Assembly: GCA_043825615.1 (NCBI GenBank)
Contig: JBDRRS010000007.1
Location: 1-54,509, forward strand
DNA from: JBDRMV01 sp043825615
GTDB taxonomy: Bacteria > CG03
DNA: 54,509 nt
Direction of reading: 5' to 3'
Below, one piece after another: positions 41,099-49,179 of this stretch. The stretch's first letter is position 1; every line of letters begins with the position of its first letter. The notes beneath the pieces are model-generated. The model worked only from the letters and a program-made list of their open reading frames with translations, did not search any database and was not told the DNA's origin. Made by a program: the position numbers and the translations under genes.

Positions 41099-42716
41099 TC
41101 CGGCACACCTCCCTGGTTCTGATTTTCTTCGACGCCTCGACGATCACAAAAACAGCCAGCGCCAGAAGAATCACTGAAATTACGAAGAGAAGATTGTTTT
41201 CGCCGTAATTCTTCACCATTTCTATAATCAGAGCTATGACTGTCGTAACAAGCATAAAGGCGCCGGGGATTATGACAAAAAGGGATGGAAGTTTCCTCGA
41301 GAAAAGATAAGCCGCCACGACAATCAGGACCAGCGCCGCAATCAGTTGATTCGATGCGCCGAAAATCGGCCAGAGTCTCGCCTGCGGCCCGCCCGCAAGA
41401 TAAAAAGCGGATGCGATTATCACAAGAGTCATAACAACGCCGTTTTTGAAAATTTTTATTTTGAACGTATTGCCGAGCAGTTCCTGACCAACATATCTTG
41501 TGATTCTTGTCGCCGTGTCAAGAGTGGTCATAACGAAAGCGTTGAGCATCAACATTGCGAAAAAAGGTCCGAACCGCCCTAAAAGCGGTTTTGAAATCGA
41601 ACCGAACCCCAGCGCAAAAGTCCTTATCCAGTTGCCGCTTTGCATAAGCGCAGGATACGAATTATAGCCCTTCCACGGCAGGCCAGCCGAGACGGCAATT
41701 ATCGCAAGGATTGCCATGACGCCTTCCATTATCATCGCGCCGTAGCCGATTCTGAAAGCGTATTTTTCGCTGGAGAGCTGTTTGGATGTCGTGCCGGAAG
41801 CCACGAGCGAGTGAAACCCCGAATTCGCCCCGCAGGCAATTATGATGCACATTGAAGGCCACAGCATTCCCTTCGCAGAAGCAAACGTTATGACCGCAGG
41901 CGTTTGAAATTGAGGGTGAGAAATAATCACACCGAGGAAACCCAAAATGAGTCCCGCAAAAAGTAAAAACGAGGAAAGATAATCCCTCGGCTGGAGCAGA
42001 ATGTTAACGGGAAGAACCGAAGCGACTCCGGCGTAAATCAGCAGACCGATTATCCACACGGTGGCCGCATTTGCGCAGTTAAGCCCGACAGGATATTTTT
42101 CGCCGAGAAAAATAAACCCCGCAAGAGCCGCAAGACCTATCAGAGTCGCAATCACCGAATTAACATTCCATTTGTAAAGCATCAGACCCACAAAAACTGC
42201 AACAACGATGAGACCCAGCGTCGGGATAACAATCTGGGGCGTTTCGAGAAGCGTCTTTGCCGTAACAATCGCAAACACGGCAATCACAAGAATCAGCGCA
42301 AGAAGAATAAAAACAGAAAAGAAAATTTTTGCGTTTCTGCCTATGACTTTTTCAGAAATGTCGGCAATAGAGGAACCCCCGTTTCTTACCGAAAGGATAA
42401 GGGCGGAAAAATCGTGAATGCCGCCGATGAATATGGACCCGGCAACCACCCATACGACCGCTGGCAGCCATCCCCAAATCGCGCAGGCGATCACGGGTCC
42501 GAGAATGGGTCCGGCGCCGGCGATAGAAGCAAAGTGATGCCCGAAGAGAAAGAACCAGTTTTTTGAGGGAACGAAATCAACGCCGTTGTACAGGGTGTGA
42601 GCCGGCGTGGAATTATCGGGAGAAATGTTCCAGACCTTCCGCATTTTTTTCGAATAGAACTTATACCCGCCGGCAAAACACAAAAGCGAAACCACCGCCA
42701 GCACCGCAGAATTCAT
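41091..42716 (-). CDS. cstA: Carbon starvation protein A family peptide/pyruvate transporter
   Basis: This 541-residue polytopic protein has CstA signatures: GHHFASIAGAGPILGPVIACAIWGW, GGIHDFSALILSVRNGG and NAFVMTTLDTATRITRY. It has about 14-16 hydrophobic segments. The family imports pyruvate or peptides during starvation; the exact substrate is unknown. It is shorter than E. coli CstA (about 700) and near BtsT-like short forms. Its start overlaps the coaD stop by 4 nt. Confidence 0.92.
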   Translation of the reverse strand: MNSAVLAVVSLLCFAGGYKFYSKKMRKVWNISPDNSTPAHTLYNGVDFVPSKNWFFLFGHHFASIAGAGPILGPVIACAIWGWLPAVVWVVAGSIFIGGIHDFSALILSVRNGGSSIADISEKVIGRNAKIFFSVFILLALILVIAVFAIVTAKTLLETPQIVIPTLGLIVVAVFVGLMLYKWNVNSVIATLIGLAALAGFIFLGEKYPVGLNCANAATVWIIGLLIYAGVASVLPVNILLQPRDYLSSFLLFAGLILGFLGVIISHPQFQTPAVITFASAKGMLWPSMCIIIACGANSGFHSLVASGTTSKQLSSEKYAFRIGYGAMIMEGVMAILAIIAVSAGLPWKGYNSYPALMQSGNWIRTFALGFGSISKPLLGRFGPFFAMLMLNAFVMTTLDTATRITRYVGQELLGNTFKIKIFKNGVVMTLVIIASAFYLAGGPQARLWPIFGASNQLIAALVLIVVAAYLFSRKLPSLFVIIPGAFMLVTTVIALIIEMVKNYGENNLLFVISVILLALAVFVIVEASKKIRTREVCRNG

Positions 42717-43204
42717 TTAATCAGCCCCCTCATTTTTCGCGCCACGCAGCCCGGTACGAGCGCCGAAATATCGCCCCCCATCCCGGCGATTTCTCTGACA
42801 ATCGAAGAACTCAAATACGAAAATTTTGCGTCGGTCATCAAAAAAACCGTCTCAACACTGCCTGAAAGTTTTCTGTTCATCAGGGCCATCTGGAACTCGT
42901 AGTCAAAATCGCTCACGGCTCTCAGACCTCTTACTATAATTTCAGAACCGGCTTCTTTCATATAATTTACGAGCAAACCGCTGAACGAGATTACTTTTAT
43001 TCTTTCCAAATCAAGTTCTCTCAATGAATTTTTTATCAGCGAAATCCTTTCCGGAGTCCTGAAGAACGTTTTTTTTGAAGGTTTTACGAGGACCGCTATT
43101 ATCACTTCGTCAAAAAGAATTTCCGCCCGGCGGATAATATCCACATGCCCGTTGGTTATCGGGTCAAAACTTCCGGGGTAAACGGCGGAACGGCGTTTTT
43201 TCAT
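42713..43204 (-). CDS. coaD: Phosphopantetheine adenylyltransferase
   Basis: This 163-residue protein has the nucleotidyl-transfer motif YPGSFDPITNGHVDIIRRA and the C-terminal SSSIVREIAGMGGD. IVRGLRAVSDFDYEFQMALMNRKL also matches the family. It catalyses the penultimate step of coenzyme A synthesis in the cytosol. Length is standard. The 77-bp gap before it holds a GC-rich hairpin repeat. Confidence 0.96.
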   Translation of the reverse strand: MKKRRSAVYPGSFDPITNGHVDIIRRAEILFDEVIIAVLVKPSKKTFFRTPERISLIKNSLRELDLERIKVISFSGLLVNYMKEAGSEIIVRGLRAVSDFDYEFQMALMNRKLSGSVETVFLMTDAKFSYLSSSIVREIAGMGGDISALVPGCVARKMRGLIK

Positions 43205-43250
43205 ACGTAAATCTCTCTACTCTTCCACTCTTCCTCTCGCGTACCGCGAA

Positions 43251-43274
43251 GGGGAAGGTTTTGAAACCGTCCCC
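43251..43274. repeat. Inverted pair of GGGGACGGTT repeats (hairpin)
   Basis: GGGGAAGGTTT-TG-AAACCGTCCCC forms an 11-bp stem with one mismatch. It lies between the DUF151 gene and coaD and belongs to the dispersed GGGACGGTTCC family. Confidence 0.6.
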
Positions 43275-43281
43275 AACCATT

Positions 43282-43758
43282 TCACGCTTTTTTCAGGTCA
43301 TCTTTGTTTATGTTATTGAGGAAAAGATTATAAAAATCCTCTTTCAATTTCTTTTCAAAAATCTCCCTGGCCTCAAACATTCCGTAAATCTTCTCGGAAA
43401 CAAAGACCTTGCTTTTGCTTTTCATGGCAAGGCAAATCGCATCCGACGGGCGGGAATCAATATCCAAAAGCGCGCCGCCTTTCTCAAGGAAAACCCTGCT
43501 GTAAAATGTGTTGTCAGCAACATCCGTAATCAGAATATACTTGACCTTGCCGTTTAAAGCATAAATGACGCTTTTCAAAAGTTCATGGGTAAGCGGCCGA
43601 CGGAACTCTTCGGATTCGATTGCCGACTGAATTGCCTGCGCCTCAAAAATTCCTATCCAGATGGGAAGAACTCTGTCTTTTTCCCTGTTCATTAAAATAA
43701 CCATTGCGGAGGCGGAAACAAAATCAAAAAAGACCCTCAGGACTTCGACTTCAACCAT
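43282..43758 (-). CDS. Bifunctional nuclease family protein (DUF151)
   Basis: This 158-residue protein has the BFN/DUF151 pattern: LPIWIGIFEAQAIQSAIESEEFRRPLTHELLKSVI, then DNTFYSRVFLE and IDSRPSDAICLAM. Members show nuclease activity in plants and some bacteria, but their role in bacteria is unclear. It overlaps the preceding membrane-protein gene by 8 nt. Confidence 0.92.
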   Translation of the reverse strand: MVEVEVLRVFFDFVSASAMVILMNREKDRVLPIWIGIFEAQAIQSAIESEEFRRPLTHELLKSVIYALNGKVKYILITDVADNTFYSRVFLEKGGALLDIDSRPSDAICLAMKSKSKVFVSEKIYGMFEAREIFEKKLKEDFYNLFLNNINKDDLKKA

Positions 43759-44161
43759 TTTCGCTGACCCGCACCATGATATTTTTCCTGCTCCCGACCC
43801 GGATTGTAAATCTTATCCCGTCGGAGTACTTGTCACGTTCGGAAAAAGCGGCGCCGGAGAGGGTGACTTTGCGCGGGTCCACGCCTATTACCTTAAAATT
43901 CGCCATTGCGTAAATCATCTCATCTCCGGATTTTACATTGATTAACAGAGCATCCGCAGACGATTCCTTTCTTATTTTATAAAAATTTCTCCAGCAGCTT
44001 TCAAAATGCCCGCCGTTGAGAAAAATTGCGTATTTATCGGTTTTTAAGGACTTTTTGCCCGCGATGCTTCTATCCGTCGTAAAAACATTGCACATAAAAA
44101 GTATCATCAAAATAAAACAGGGAATACCGACCGAGAGCCATATTTTATTACTCTTGCTCAT
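43751..44161 (-). CDS. Unknown membrane-anchored protein
   Basis: This 136-residue protein (MSKSNKIWLSVGIP start) has one N-terminal span (about 8-27, IWLSVGIPCFILMILFM type). A small exported domain follows, containing LKTDKYAIFLNGGHF, INVKSGDEMIYAMANFKVIGVDP and RFTIRVGSRKNIMVRV. I do not recognise the family. The overlap with the DUF151 gene indicates co-expression. No good ribosome-binding site is visible at the chosen ATG. Confidence 0.6.
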   Translation of the reverse strand: MSKSNKIWLSVGIPCFILMILFMCNVFTTDRSIAGKKSLKTDKYAIFLNGGHFESCWRNFYKIRKESSADALLINVKSGDEMIYAMANFKVIGVDPRKVTLSGAAFSERDKYSDGIRFTIRVGSRKNIMVRVSENG

Positions 44162-44197
44162 TTGCAAATTATCATAGCAAAATTTATAATATATGTT

Positions 44198-44217
44198 AAT
44201 GGGGACGGTTCCTAATT
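44198..44217. repeat. GGGGACGGTTCC dispersed repeat
   Basis: AATGGGGACGGTTCCTAATT is an intergenic copy, upstream of tRNA-Thr. It is nearly identical to the coding copy at 11964-11983. Confidence 0.7.
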
Positions 44218-44265
44218 GCCACCACCCTGTAAATAAGAACTTTCCCTGCTTTAATAATGATATTT

Positions 44266-44338
44266 GCCCGGGTAGCTCAGCTGGTAGAGCAGCTCATTCG
44301 TAATGAGCAGGTCAGCGGTTCGATCCCGCTCTCGGGCT
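44266..44338 (+). tRNA. tRNA-Thr (anticodon CGU)
   Basis: A complete 73-nt cloverleaf starts GCCCGGGTAGCTCAG, with anticodon loop TTCGTAA and T-arm loop GTTCGATCC. CCA is not encoded. Confidence 0.95.
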
Positions 44339-44345
44339 ATAATTG

Positions 44346-44372
44346 GGGACGGTCGCCTCAGGCGACCGTCCC
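44346..44372. repeat. Perfect hairpin of the GGGACGG repeat family after tRNA-Thr
   Basis: GGGACGGTCGCC-TCA-GGCGACCGTCCC is a perfect 12-bp stem with a 3-nt loop. It may help terminate tRNA-Thr (it is followed by TTTCCTCTTTTT), but its sequence marks it as a head-to-head pair of the dispersed repeat. Confidence 0.7.
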
Positions 44373-44405
44373 TTTCCTCTTTTTGGTAAAGCTGCGAGCG
44401 CGGCC

Positions 44406-45479
44406 ATGATAAAATCACTCTACATTCACATTCCATTCTGCAGGAAAAGATGTCTTTACTGCGATTTTTATTCCCAAACAAACCTAAAGTTAAAAAAGTC
44501 ATATCTGAAAGCGCTCGCGAGAGAGGCAAATTCATACAGGAAATTTCCTGCTCTGCTGGAGACAATATACGTCGGCGGAGGGACACCTTCCCTTCTTACG
44601 GCGGAGGACTTCAAATTCCTTTTTGAAAACGTTATCTGGCCTTTCGCAAAAACAAACTCCTGTGAGATAACCGTTGAAGTGAATCCCGATTCAACAGACA
44701 AACATCTTTTAAACGTATTAAAAAATCTCGGCGTGAACCGCCTCAGCATCGGTTTTCAGTTTTTGAGCGACCGGCTTCTCGTAAAATCCGGCCGGCTTCA
44801 CACAGGCCGCAAAGCCGTAAAATCGTTTGAACTCGCGAGAAAAAGCGGCTTCAATAACATAAATGTCGATATTTTATACGGTTTCCCGACGCAGAGGATT
44901 TCCGAACTGGAAAATACGCTGAATAAAATAATCGGCCTTAATCCCGAACATATATCCGCATACCTTTACACCCGGCCTCAGCGAAAACCCCATACCATCG
45001 TTTCCGCCGAACTGCGGGGCAAACCGCCCGCGGCTTTCGGAAAAGAAAATCCAGATGACCTTGATATGTACCGCCTCGTATGCAAAAAACTTGAAAAAGC
45101 CAAGTTCAGACATTATGAAATATCTAATTTTGCGAAAAGAAACTTTTTTTCAAAACACAACCTCAACTACTGGAATGGGCGCGGCTACATAGGTTTGGGT
45201 GCGGGGGCAACCGGAACATTCAAAAATCTGAGGATAAAAAACAAAGATATTACCTCCTATATCAGGAACCCCTTAAAAAAAGAAGAAGAATATCTGACGG
45301 AAAAAAAGAGAAATTTTGAAAAAAAATTTTTAGCCCTGCGCACTTCCCGTGGAATACCCTATGAAAAAAACCAGGATGAATTTATACGGATGGGGTGGCT
45401 GAAAAAAGAATCGGGGAGAGTCAGATTCACGCAGGAGGGCTGGTTTGTTTCGAACTCCGTCATATCCGAAATTGTTTGA
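44406..45479 (+). CDS. hemW: HemW-like radical SAM protein
   Basis: The protein has 357 residues from MIKSLYIHIPFC. The iron-sulfur motif CRKRCLYCDFY (CxxxCxxC) is present, along with TIYVGGGTPSLL, NPDSTDKHLL, RLSIGFQFLSD and the NVDILYGFPTQ strand. The C-terminal HemN-type domain is short. HemW inserts or carries heme; older annotations call it coproporphyrinogen oxidase. The upstream in-frame sequence crosses a repeat hairpin, so the ATG at 44406 is preferred. Confidence 0.92.
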   Translation: MIKSLYIHIPFCRKRCLYCDFYSQTNLKLKKSYLKALAREANSYRKFPALLETIYVGGGTPSLLTAEDFKFLFENVIWPFAKTNSCEITVEVNPDSTDKHLLNVLKNLGVNRLSIGFQFLSDRLLVKSGRLHTGRKAVKSFELARKSGFNNINVDILYGFPTQRISELENTLNKIIGLNPEHISAYLYTRPQRKPHTIVSAELRGKPPAAFGKENPDDLDMYRLVCKKLEKAKFRHYEISNFAKRNFFSKHNLNYWNGRGYIGLGAGATGTFKNLRIKNKDITSYIRNPLKKEEEYLTEKKRNFEKKFLALRTSRGIPYEKNQDEFIRMGWLKKESGRVRFTQEGWFVSNSVISEIV

Positions 45480-45497
45480 AATTTATTATAATAACGC

Positions 45498-46106
45498 GTG
45501 AAAAAAATTGCTCTGTGTTTTTTTCTTCTGCTGATGTCCTGCACGCAGGAAACCGTAAGGCCGCGGATTGCGGAGGAGGTGACCGGAATGGAAAATTCAA
45601 AAAAAGCCGTTTTTATCATTGCATCTTCGGATTTCAGGGACGAAGAATACAATACCCCGAAAGAAATCCTTGAGAAAGCAAACATAAAAGTCATAACCGC
45701 ATCAAGCAGAACGGGAGAAATAACCGGAATGCTGGGAGGAAAAGCCGCGGCTGAAGTTCTTTATTCGTCGGTAAATCCCGCCGAGTACGATGCCGTCGTT
45801 TTCATCGGGGGAACAGGAGCAAGCGAATACTGGAATGACCCCGCCGCGCACGAACTCGCAAGAGGATGCGTAGAAAAAGGAAAAATCCTCGCTGCGATAT
45901 GCATCGCTCCCGTAACGCTTGCGAACGCGGGGCTTCTTGCGGGAAAACGTTCAACCGTTTTTTCCTCGGAAGGCAGTAAACTTAAAAGCGCCGGCGCAAT
46001 TTACACCGGAAAAAATGTCGAGGTGGACGGAAAAATTATTACAGGGGCGGGACCGTTTGCGGCAAAAGAGTTCGGGAAAGAAATTTTAAAAGCAATCCTT
46101 CAATAA
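45498..46106 (+). CDS. DJ-1/PfpI family protein with lipoprotein signal
   Basis: The protein has 202 residues (GTG start). A lipobox LLMSC (Cys15) ends a signal peptide. The DJ-1/PfpI domain (36-200) then carries FIIASSDFRDEEY, VVFIGGTGASEYW and the nucleophile elbow ILAAICIAPVTLANAG with the conserved Cys. DJ-1 proteins are usually cytosolic; export here is unusual. The gene ends 3 nt from the convergent fmt stop. Confidence 0.85.
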   Translation: MKKIALCFFLLLMSCTQETVRPRIAEEVTGMENSKKAVFIIASSDFRDEEYNTPKEILEKANIKVITASSRTGEITGMLGGKAAAEVLYSSVNPAEYDAVVFIGGTGASEYWNDPAAHELARGCVEKGKILAAICIAPVTLANAGLLAGKRSTVFSSEGSKLKSAGAIYTGKNVEVDGKIITGAGPFAAKEFGKEILKAILQ

Positions 46107-46109
46107 AAC

Positions 46110-47015
46110 CTAACAGAACAGCGAGCCCTCTTTTATTCTTCTTCCTATTGCAAATTCCCAGCCCGACATTTGGCGTTTCCCTTCCGGCTTTACTTTCGTG
46201 ACCAGAAGAGAGCCCTTGCCGCATTTAACGACGAACCCTTCCCCTTTTAACAGTTTACAGACGCTTCCCGGCCGGCTCCGTCCGCAATCCGGAACCTCCT
46301 TCGCTTCCCTGATGATGAGCCGTTGCCGCCCTAAAAAAGCGAAAACATTTATTCTCCCTGAAAAAGCAATGACTTTCCTGAATATGCGGGAGGCGGCCTC
46401 CGTTTTGAAATCCACTTTTCCGTTTTCTTTTTTTATCAGCGGCGCGGAGGAAGCACAACCTTTCTGCGCCCGCGGAGAAAAACTTTTATCCTGAATAAAT
46501 TCAAGGGCTTCGCACAATATCCCGCAAGCTGCGCCCGATAGACGGCCGTAAAGATGTTCCGCCGACTCAAGCGCGCCTATTCCAAATTTTCTCTGAATAA
46601 TAATATCCCCCGAATCAATTTTCTCGTTTATAAAAAAAACCGTTACGCCCGTTGTTTTTTCCCCGTTAAAAACAGCCCATTCTATCGGCGCAGGACCTCT
46701 GTAGCGCGGCAGCAGAGAAAAATGGATATTTACCGCTCCGATTTTCGGAATTTTTAGAAATTCTTTCGTAAAAATCCGCCCGAAAGAAACCACAACGAAC
46801 AAATCGGGATTGTATTTTTTCAATTTTTCGCCGAACATTCCGGAATCCATACCCGATATATTTATAATTTCAACGCCCTTTTCTTTTAGGAAATCTTTCT
46901 CCTTACTGCCGATTTCGCCGCAGACGATTGCCGGAAGTTTATGTTTTTTTTCCAAAAGGCATTCCGGAATACTTCCGATAAAATTATCCGAAGTCGAAAA
47001 AAGAATAATCTTCAC
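46110..47015 (-). CDS. fmt: Methionyl-tRNA formyltransferase
   Basis: This 301-residue protein has the formyl-transfer motifs INISGMDSG, the catalytic NIHFSLLPRYRGPAPIEWAVF and DSGDIIIQRKF, followed by a shorter C-terminal OB domain. It formylates initiator Met-tRNA. It overlaps def by 4 nt, the common def-fmt order. Length is near the usual 310. Confidence 0.95.
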   Translation of the reverse strand: MKIILFSTSDNFIGSIPECLLEKKHKLPAIVCGEIGSKEKDFLKEKGVEIINISGMDSGMFGEKLKKYNPDLFVVVSFGRIFTKEFLKIPKIGAVNIHFSLLPRYRGPAPIEWAVFNGEKTTGVTVFFINEKIDSGDIIIQRKFGIGALESAEHLYGRLSGAACGILCEALEFIQDKSFSPRAQKGCASSAPLIKKENGKVDFKTEAASRIFRKVIAFSGRINVFAFLGRQRLIIREAKEVPDCGRSRPGSVCKLLKGEGFVVKCGKGSLLVTKVKPEGKRQMSGWEFAIGRRIKEGSLFC

Positions 47016-47515
47016 TTTGAGATGCTGTGTTTTATCCTGTAAAGTTTCGGGTAAACCGCAATTTTTTTGAAAATTGAAAGATAATCAATAAAAAGTTTTC
47101 CGCTCAAATGGTCGATTTCGTGCTGAATGGCGCGGGCGGGCAGGCCGGCTGCCTTCATTATCGTCTCGTCTCCCTTCCGGCTCATTCCCTTTACAACGAT
47201 TTTCGCTGGTCTTTTGACTTCGGCAAAAAAACCCGGAATGCTGAGACAGCCCTCCTTAATGACAGATTTGCCGGAGAAGGCCATGATTTCCGGATTAACA
47301 AGGCAAATCAAGTCCTCTTTCCTCCCTGAAACATTCACAACAATCATCCGCAGAGGAATACCAATCTGTATTGCGGAAAGACCGATGCCGTTTCCGGCAT
47401 ACATCGTATCAATCATATCGTCAAAAATCCGCTGTATTTCACCGGTTATGTTTTTTACTTTCTCCGACTTCTTTCTGATATCGGGCGAACCGCAGGTTAC
47501 AATTCTGCTTACCAT
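47012..47515 (-). CDS. def: Peptide deformylase
   Basis: This 167-residue protein has the three deformylase motifs: GNGIGLSAIQIG, EGCLSIPGF and QHEIDHLSGKLFID (HExxH metal site). It removes the N-formyl group from new proteins. The first motif has Ser where Ala is common. The start codon overlaps the end of the upstream barrel gene by 7 nt. Confidence 0.96.
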   Translation of the reverse strand: MVSRIVTCGSPDIRKKSEKVKNITGEIQRIFDDMIDTMYAGNGIGLSAIQIGIPLRMIVVNVSGRKEDLICLVNPEIMAFSGKSVIKEGCLSIPGFFAEVKRPAKIVVKGMSRKGDETIMKAAGLPARAIQHEIDHLSGKLFIDYLSIFKKIAVYPKLYRIKHSISK

Positions 47516-48123
47516 GAGGAGTTAAAATATAATCTCCAGCCGGTCATGGCGCCTAATGTAAAATCAACGCCGTAACTCACGCCGGGCGACGTGTAAAATT
47601 TACATCCGAGATTCCAGTTGAAAGCGGTTTTGTCCTTGGAATCATCCCCGAGATTTACGCCGACCCAGTTGACGGATGGACCGAAATACGGCAGAACCCT
47701 CTCGTATTCTTTGCCGAACAGAATCTGTGTTTTAAATATCCTTATGCTTTCTCCCTTAAAATTTCTTGATACGGAAATTTCACTGCCCAGAAGGACGGAC
47801 GGGGTAATTAGAGTATCCTCCAGAAAAATGTAATTAAAACTCCCCGCGGCGGCGACCAGTGAATTCTCCGAGGGTGAAAAAGTGTTTTCACGACCCGCTT
47901 TAACCCCGTAAAGATACGGGTAGGAATACCGCCTGTATCTTAAAAAATATCTTCCGTTTTTGAATTTGAAGCCCAAAACATCTTTATCGAAGTTGCTCCA
48001 GTCAAAAAAAATACCCACCTGCCTGTTAGAAAGGTTCGCTTCGCAGGTCGGAGACACAGGCTCCATTGAAAATAACCACGCTGGCAAAAGAAAAATAAAA
48101 AAAGCGGCAAAACGCTTTAACAC
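47509..48123 (-). CDS. Probable outer-membrane beta-barrel protein
   Basis: The protein has about 204 residues from GTG (LKRFAAFFIFLLPAWLFS signal peptide), with GGGGGA just upstream; farther in-frame starts are less likely. Alternating strands (VGIFFDWSNFDKDVLGF, YFLRYRRYSYPYLYGV) and an aromatic C-terminus (RLYFNSSW) suggest an 8- to 10-strand barrel. No family recognised. It is translationally coupled to def, an unexpected partner. Confidence 0.65.
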   Translation of the reverse strand: MLKRFAAFFIFLLPAWLFSMEPVSPTCEANLSNRQVGIFFDWSNFDKDVLGFKFKNGRYFLRYRRYSYPYLYGVKAGRENTFSPSENSLVAAAGSFNYIFLEDTLITPSVLLGSEISVSRNFKGESIRIFKTQILFGKEYERVLPYFGPSVNWVGVNLGDDSKDKTAFNWNLGCKFYTSPGVSYGVDFTLGAMTGWRLYFNSSW

Positions 48124-48201
48124 AAATCCCCCATTGCAGCACATTATCCCGCCTGACGCGGTACCGCGAGAAAACATTTCTCTTATGCAATTTCCGATTT
48201 A

Positions 48202-48275
48202 CAGGCCCGGAAGGAGTCGAACCTTCAACCCCCGGTTTTGGAGACCGGTGCACTAGCCAGTTGTGCTACGGGCCT
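48202..48275 (-). tRNA. tRNA-Trp (anticodon CCA)
   Basis: A 74-nt cloverleaf starts AGGCCCGTAGCACAACTGG, with anticodon loop CTCCAAA and discriminator G. CCA is not encoded. It is the last gene of a tRNA-Tyr, Gly, Thr, rpmG, Trp series. Confidence 0.95.
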
Positions 48276-48327
48276 ATATACTTATTCTCCCGCATATAAT
48301 ACTCGCTTGCTATGCGCTCGAGTATTC

Positions 48328-48492
48328 TTATACTTTTGCCTGCTTATGCAATGTTCTTTTTCTGCAATGCGAACAATATTTTTTTAATTCAATCTTTTTT
48401 ACGGCTTTCTTCTTTTTATTCCTTCTAAAAAAATAATTCTTGTTCTTACACACAGAACACCGCAACGCAACCGTCTGTAATTCCACAGCCAT
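48328..48492 (-). CDS. rpmG: Ribosomal protein bL33
   Basis: This 54-residue basic protein carries two CxxC zinc-type motifs (CSVCKNKNYFF and CSHCRKRTLH) and the typical KKIELKKYC core. AAGGAGAG precedes the ATG. It lies between tRNA-Thr and tRNA-Trp, the position rpmG takes in the ancestral tuf-rpmG-trnW-secE-nusG order. tuf is absent here. Confidence 0.93.
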   Translation of the reverse strand: MAVELQTVALRCSVCKNKNYFFRRNKKKKAVKKIELKKYCSHCRKRTLHKQAKV

Positions 48493-48509
48493 ATACTCTC
48501 CTTAAAAAA

Positions 48510-48582
48510 AGCCAGGGAGCGGGATTGAACCGCTGGCCTCGTCCTTACCAAGGACGTGCTCTACCAACTGAGCTACCCTGGC
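48510..48582 (-). tRNA. tRNA-Thr (anticodon GGU)
   Basis: A 73-nt cloverleaf starts GCCAGGGTAGCTCAG, with anticodon loop TTGGTAA and T-arm GTTCAATCC. CCA is not encoded. Confidence 0.95.
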
Positions 48583-48612
48583 AAACACTTTAATGCCTGC
48601 CCGATAATTAAA

Positions 48613-48683
48613 AGCGGGAGAGGGGAATCGAACCCCCGCTTCCAGCTTGGAAGGCTGGAGCACTACCACTATGCAACTCCCGC
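48613..48683 (-). tRNA. tRNA-Gly (anticodon UCC)
   Basis: A 71-nt cloverleaf starts GCGGGAGTTGCATAGTGG, with anticodon loop CTTCCAA and T-arm GTTCGATTC. CCA is not encoded. Confidence 0.95.
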
Positions 48684-48698
48684 AACAGCCTAACACCT

Positions 48699-48723
48699 AC
48701 TTTTGTGGACAGGGGAGGATTCG
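48699..48723 (-). repeat. Duplicated 3' end of tRNA-Tyr (att-like direct repeat)
   Basis: These 25 bp are identical to 48862-48886, which covers the 3' half of the T-arm, acceptor strand and first trailer bases of tRNA-Tyr. The two copies bracket a 138-bp GC-rich segment, like attachment-site halves left by an element targeting a tRNA 3' end. Confidence 0.7.
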
Positions 48724-48861
48724 GTCACAAATAATCCGCCTGACGGCGGATTTTCGCGGCCCCGCCTCACGGCGCTCGCCTTTGCTTCGCAAAACTCGCG
48801 CATCGCTCCGGCTTTCGAATCCCCACGCGAGCCAAGCAGTTGGCTCGCTCCCTTCCTAAAA
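48724..48861. mobile_element. 138-bp GC-rich insert between tRNA-Tyr and its partial copy
   Basis: The insert contains the hairpin AATCCGCC-tga-CGGCGGATT at 48733-48753 and further GC-rich inverted sequences (GAGCCAA ... TTGGCTC). It has no open frame that looks like a protein. It could be a small non-autonomous element or the residue of a deleted one. Confidence 0.45.
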
Positions 48862-48868
48862 ACTTTTG

Positions 48869-48953
48869 TGGACAGGGGAGGATTCGAACCTCCGTAGCCC
48901 GTTCGGGCGACAGATTTACAGTCTGTTGGATTTAACCGCTCTCCCACCTGTCC
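48869..48953 (-). tRNA. tRNA-Tyr (anticodon GUA)
   Basis: An 85-nt class II tRNA starts GGACAGGTGGGAGAGCGG, with anticodon arm CAGACTGTAAATCTG and a long variable arm (GCCCG TTC GGGC type). CCA is not encoded. It is the first gene of the tRNA-rpmG series. Confidence 0.95.
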
Positions 48954-48962
48954 GTTACGGAT

Positions 48963-48994
48963 ATTATATTCGCAATTTTGTTCCCCTGTGTCAA
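48963..48994 (-). promoter_or_regulatory. Promoter-like boxes upstream of the tRNA-rpmG series
   Basis: TTGACA (48989-48994) and TATAAT (48963-48968) are both consensus but 20 bp apart, longer than optimal. GAATAT at 17 bp is an alternative -10. The tRNA-Tyr 5' end is about 10 nt from the TATAAT. Confidence 0.4.
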
Positions 48995-49124
48995 GAAAAA
49001 TGTTGATTACGACAACCTGCCGTAATATTAAGACACATTTGGAATGCAGAATTTACTTTACGGTATCCCCTGTAAAACTTGCTTTTGTACGGAATATACA
49101 CGCACAGCTCACCGCTGCATTAAC

Positions 49125-49152
49125 AAAAACCCGAACCGGCCAGGTGGCCGGT
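49125..49152 (-). terminator. Intrinsic terminator of the RRM protein gene
   Basis: On the minus strand a perfect stem ACCGGCCA-CC-TGGCCGGT (49135-49152) is followed by TCGGGTTTTTG, 28 nt after the stop codon. Confidence 0.65.
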
Positions 49153-49179
49153 ATAATTGAATCTTTTAGTTCTTTTAAT

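Noticed and set aside
48157..48168. Perfect palindrome CGCGGTACCGCG upstream of the barrel gene
   Set aside because: Only 12 bp with no related copy tied to a promoter. It may be chance or a small repeat fragment.
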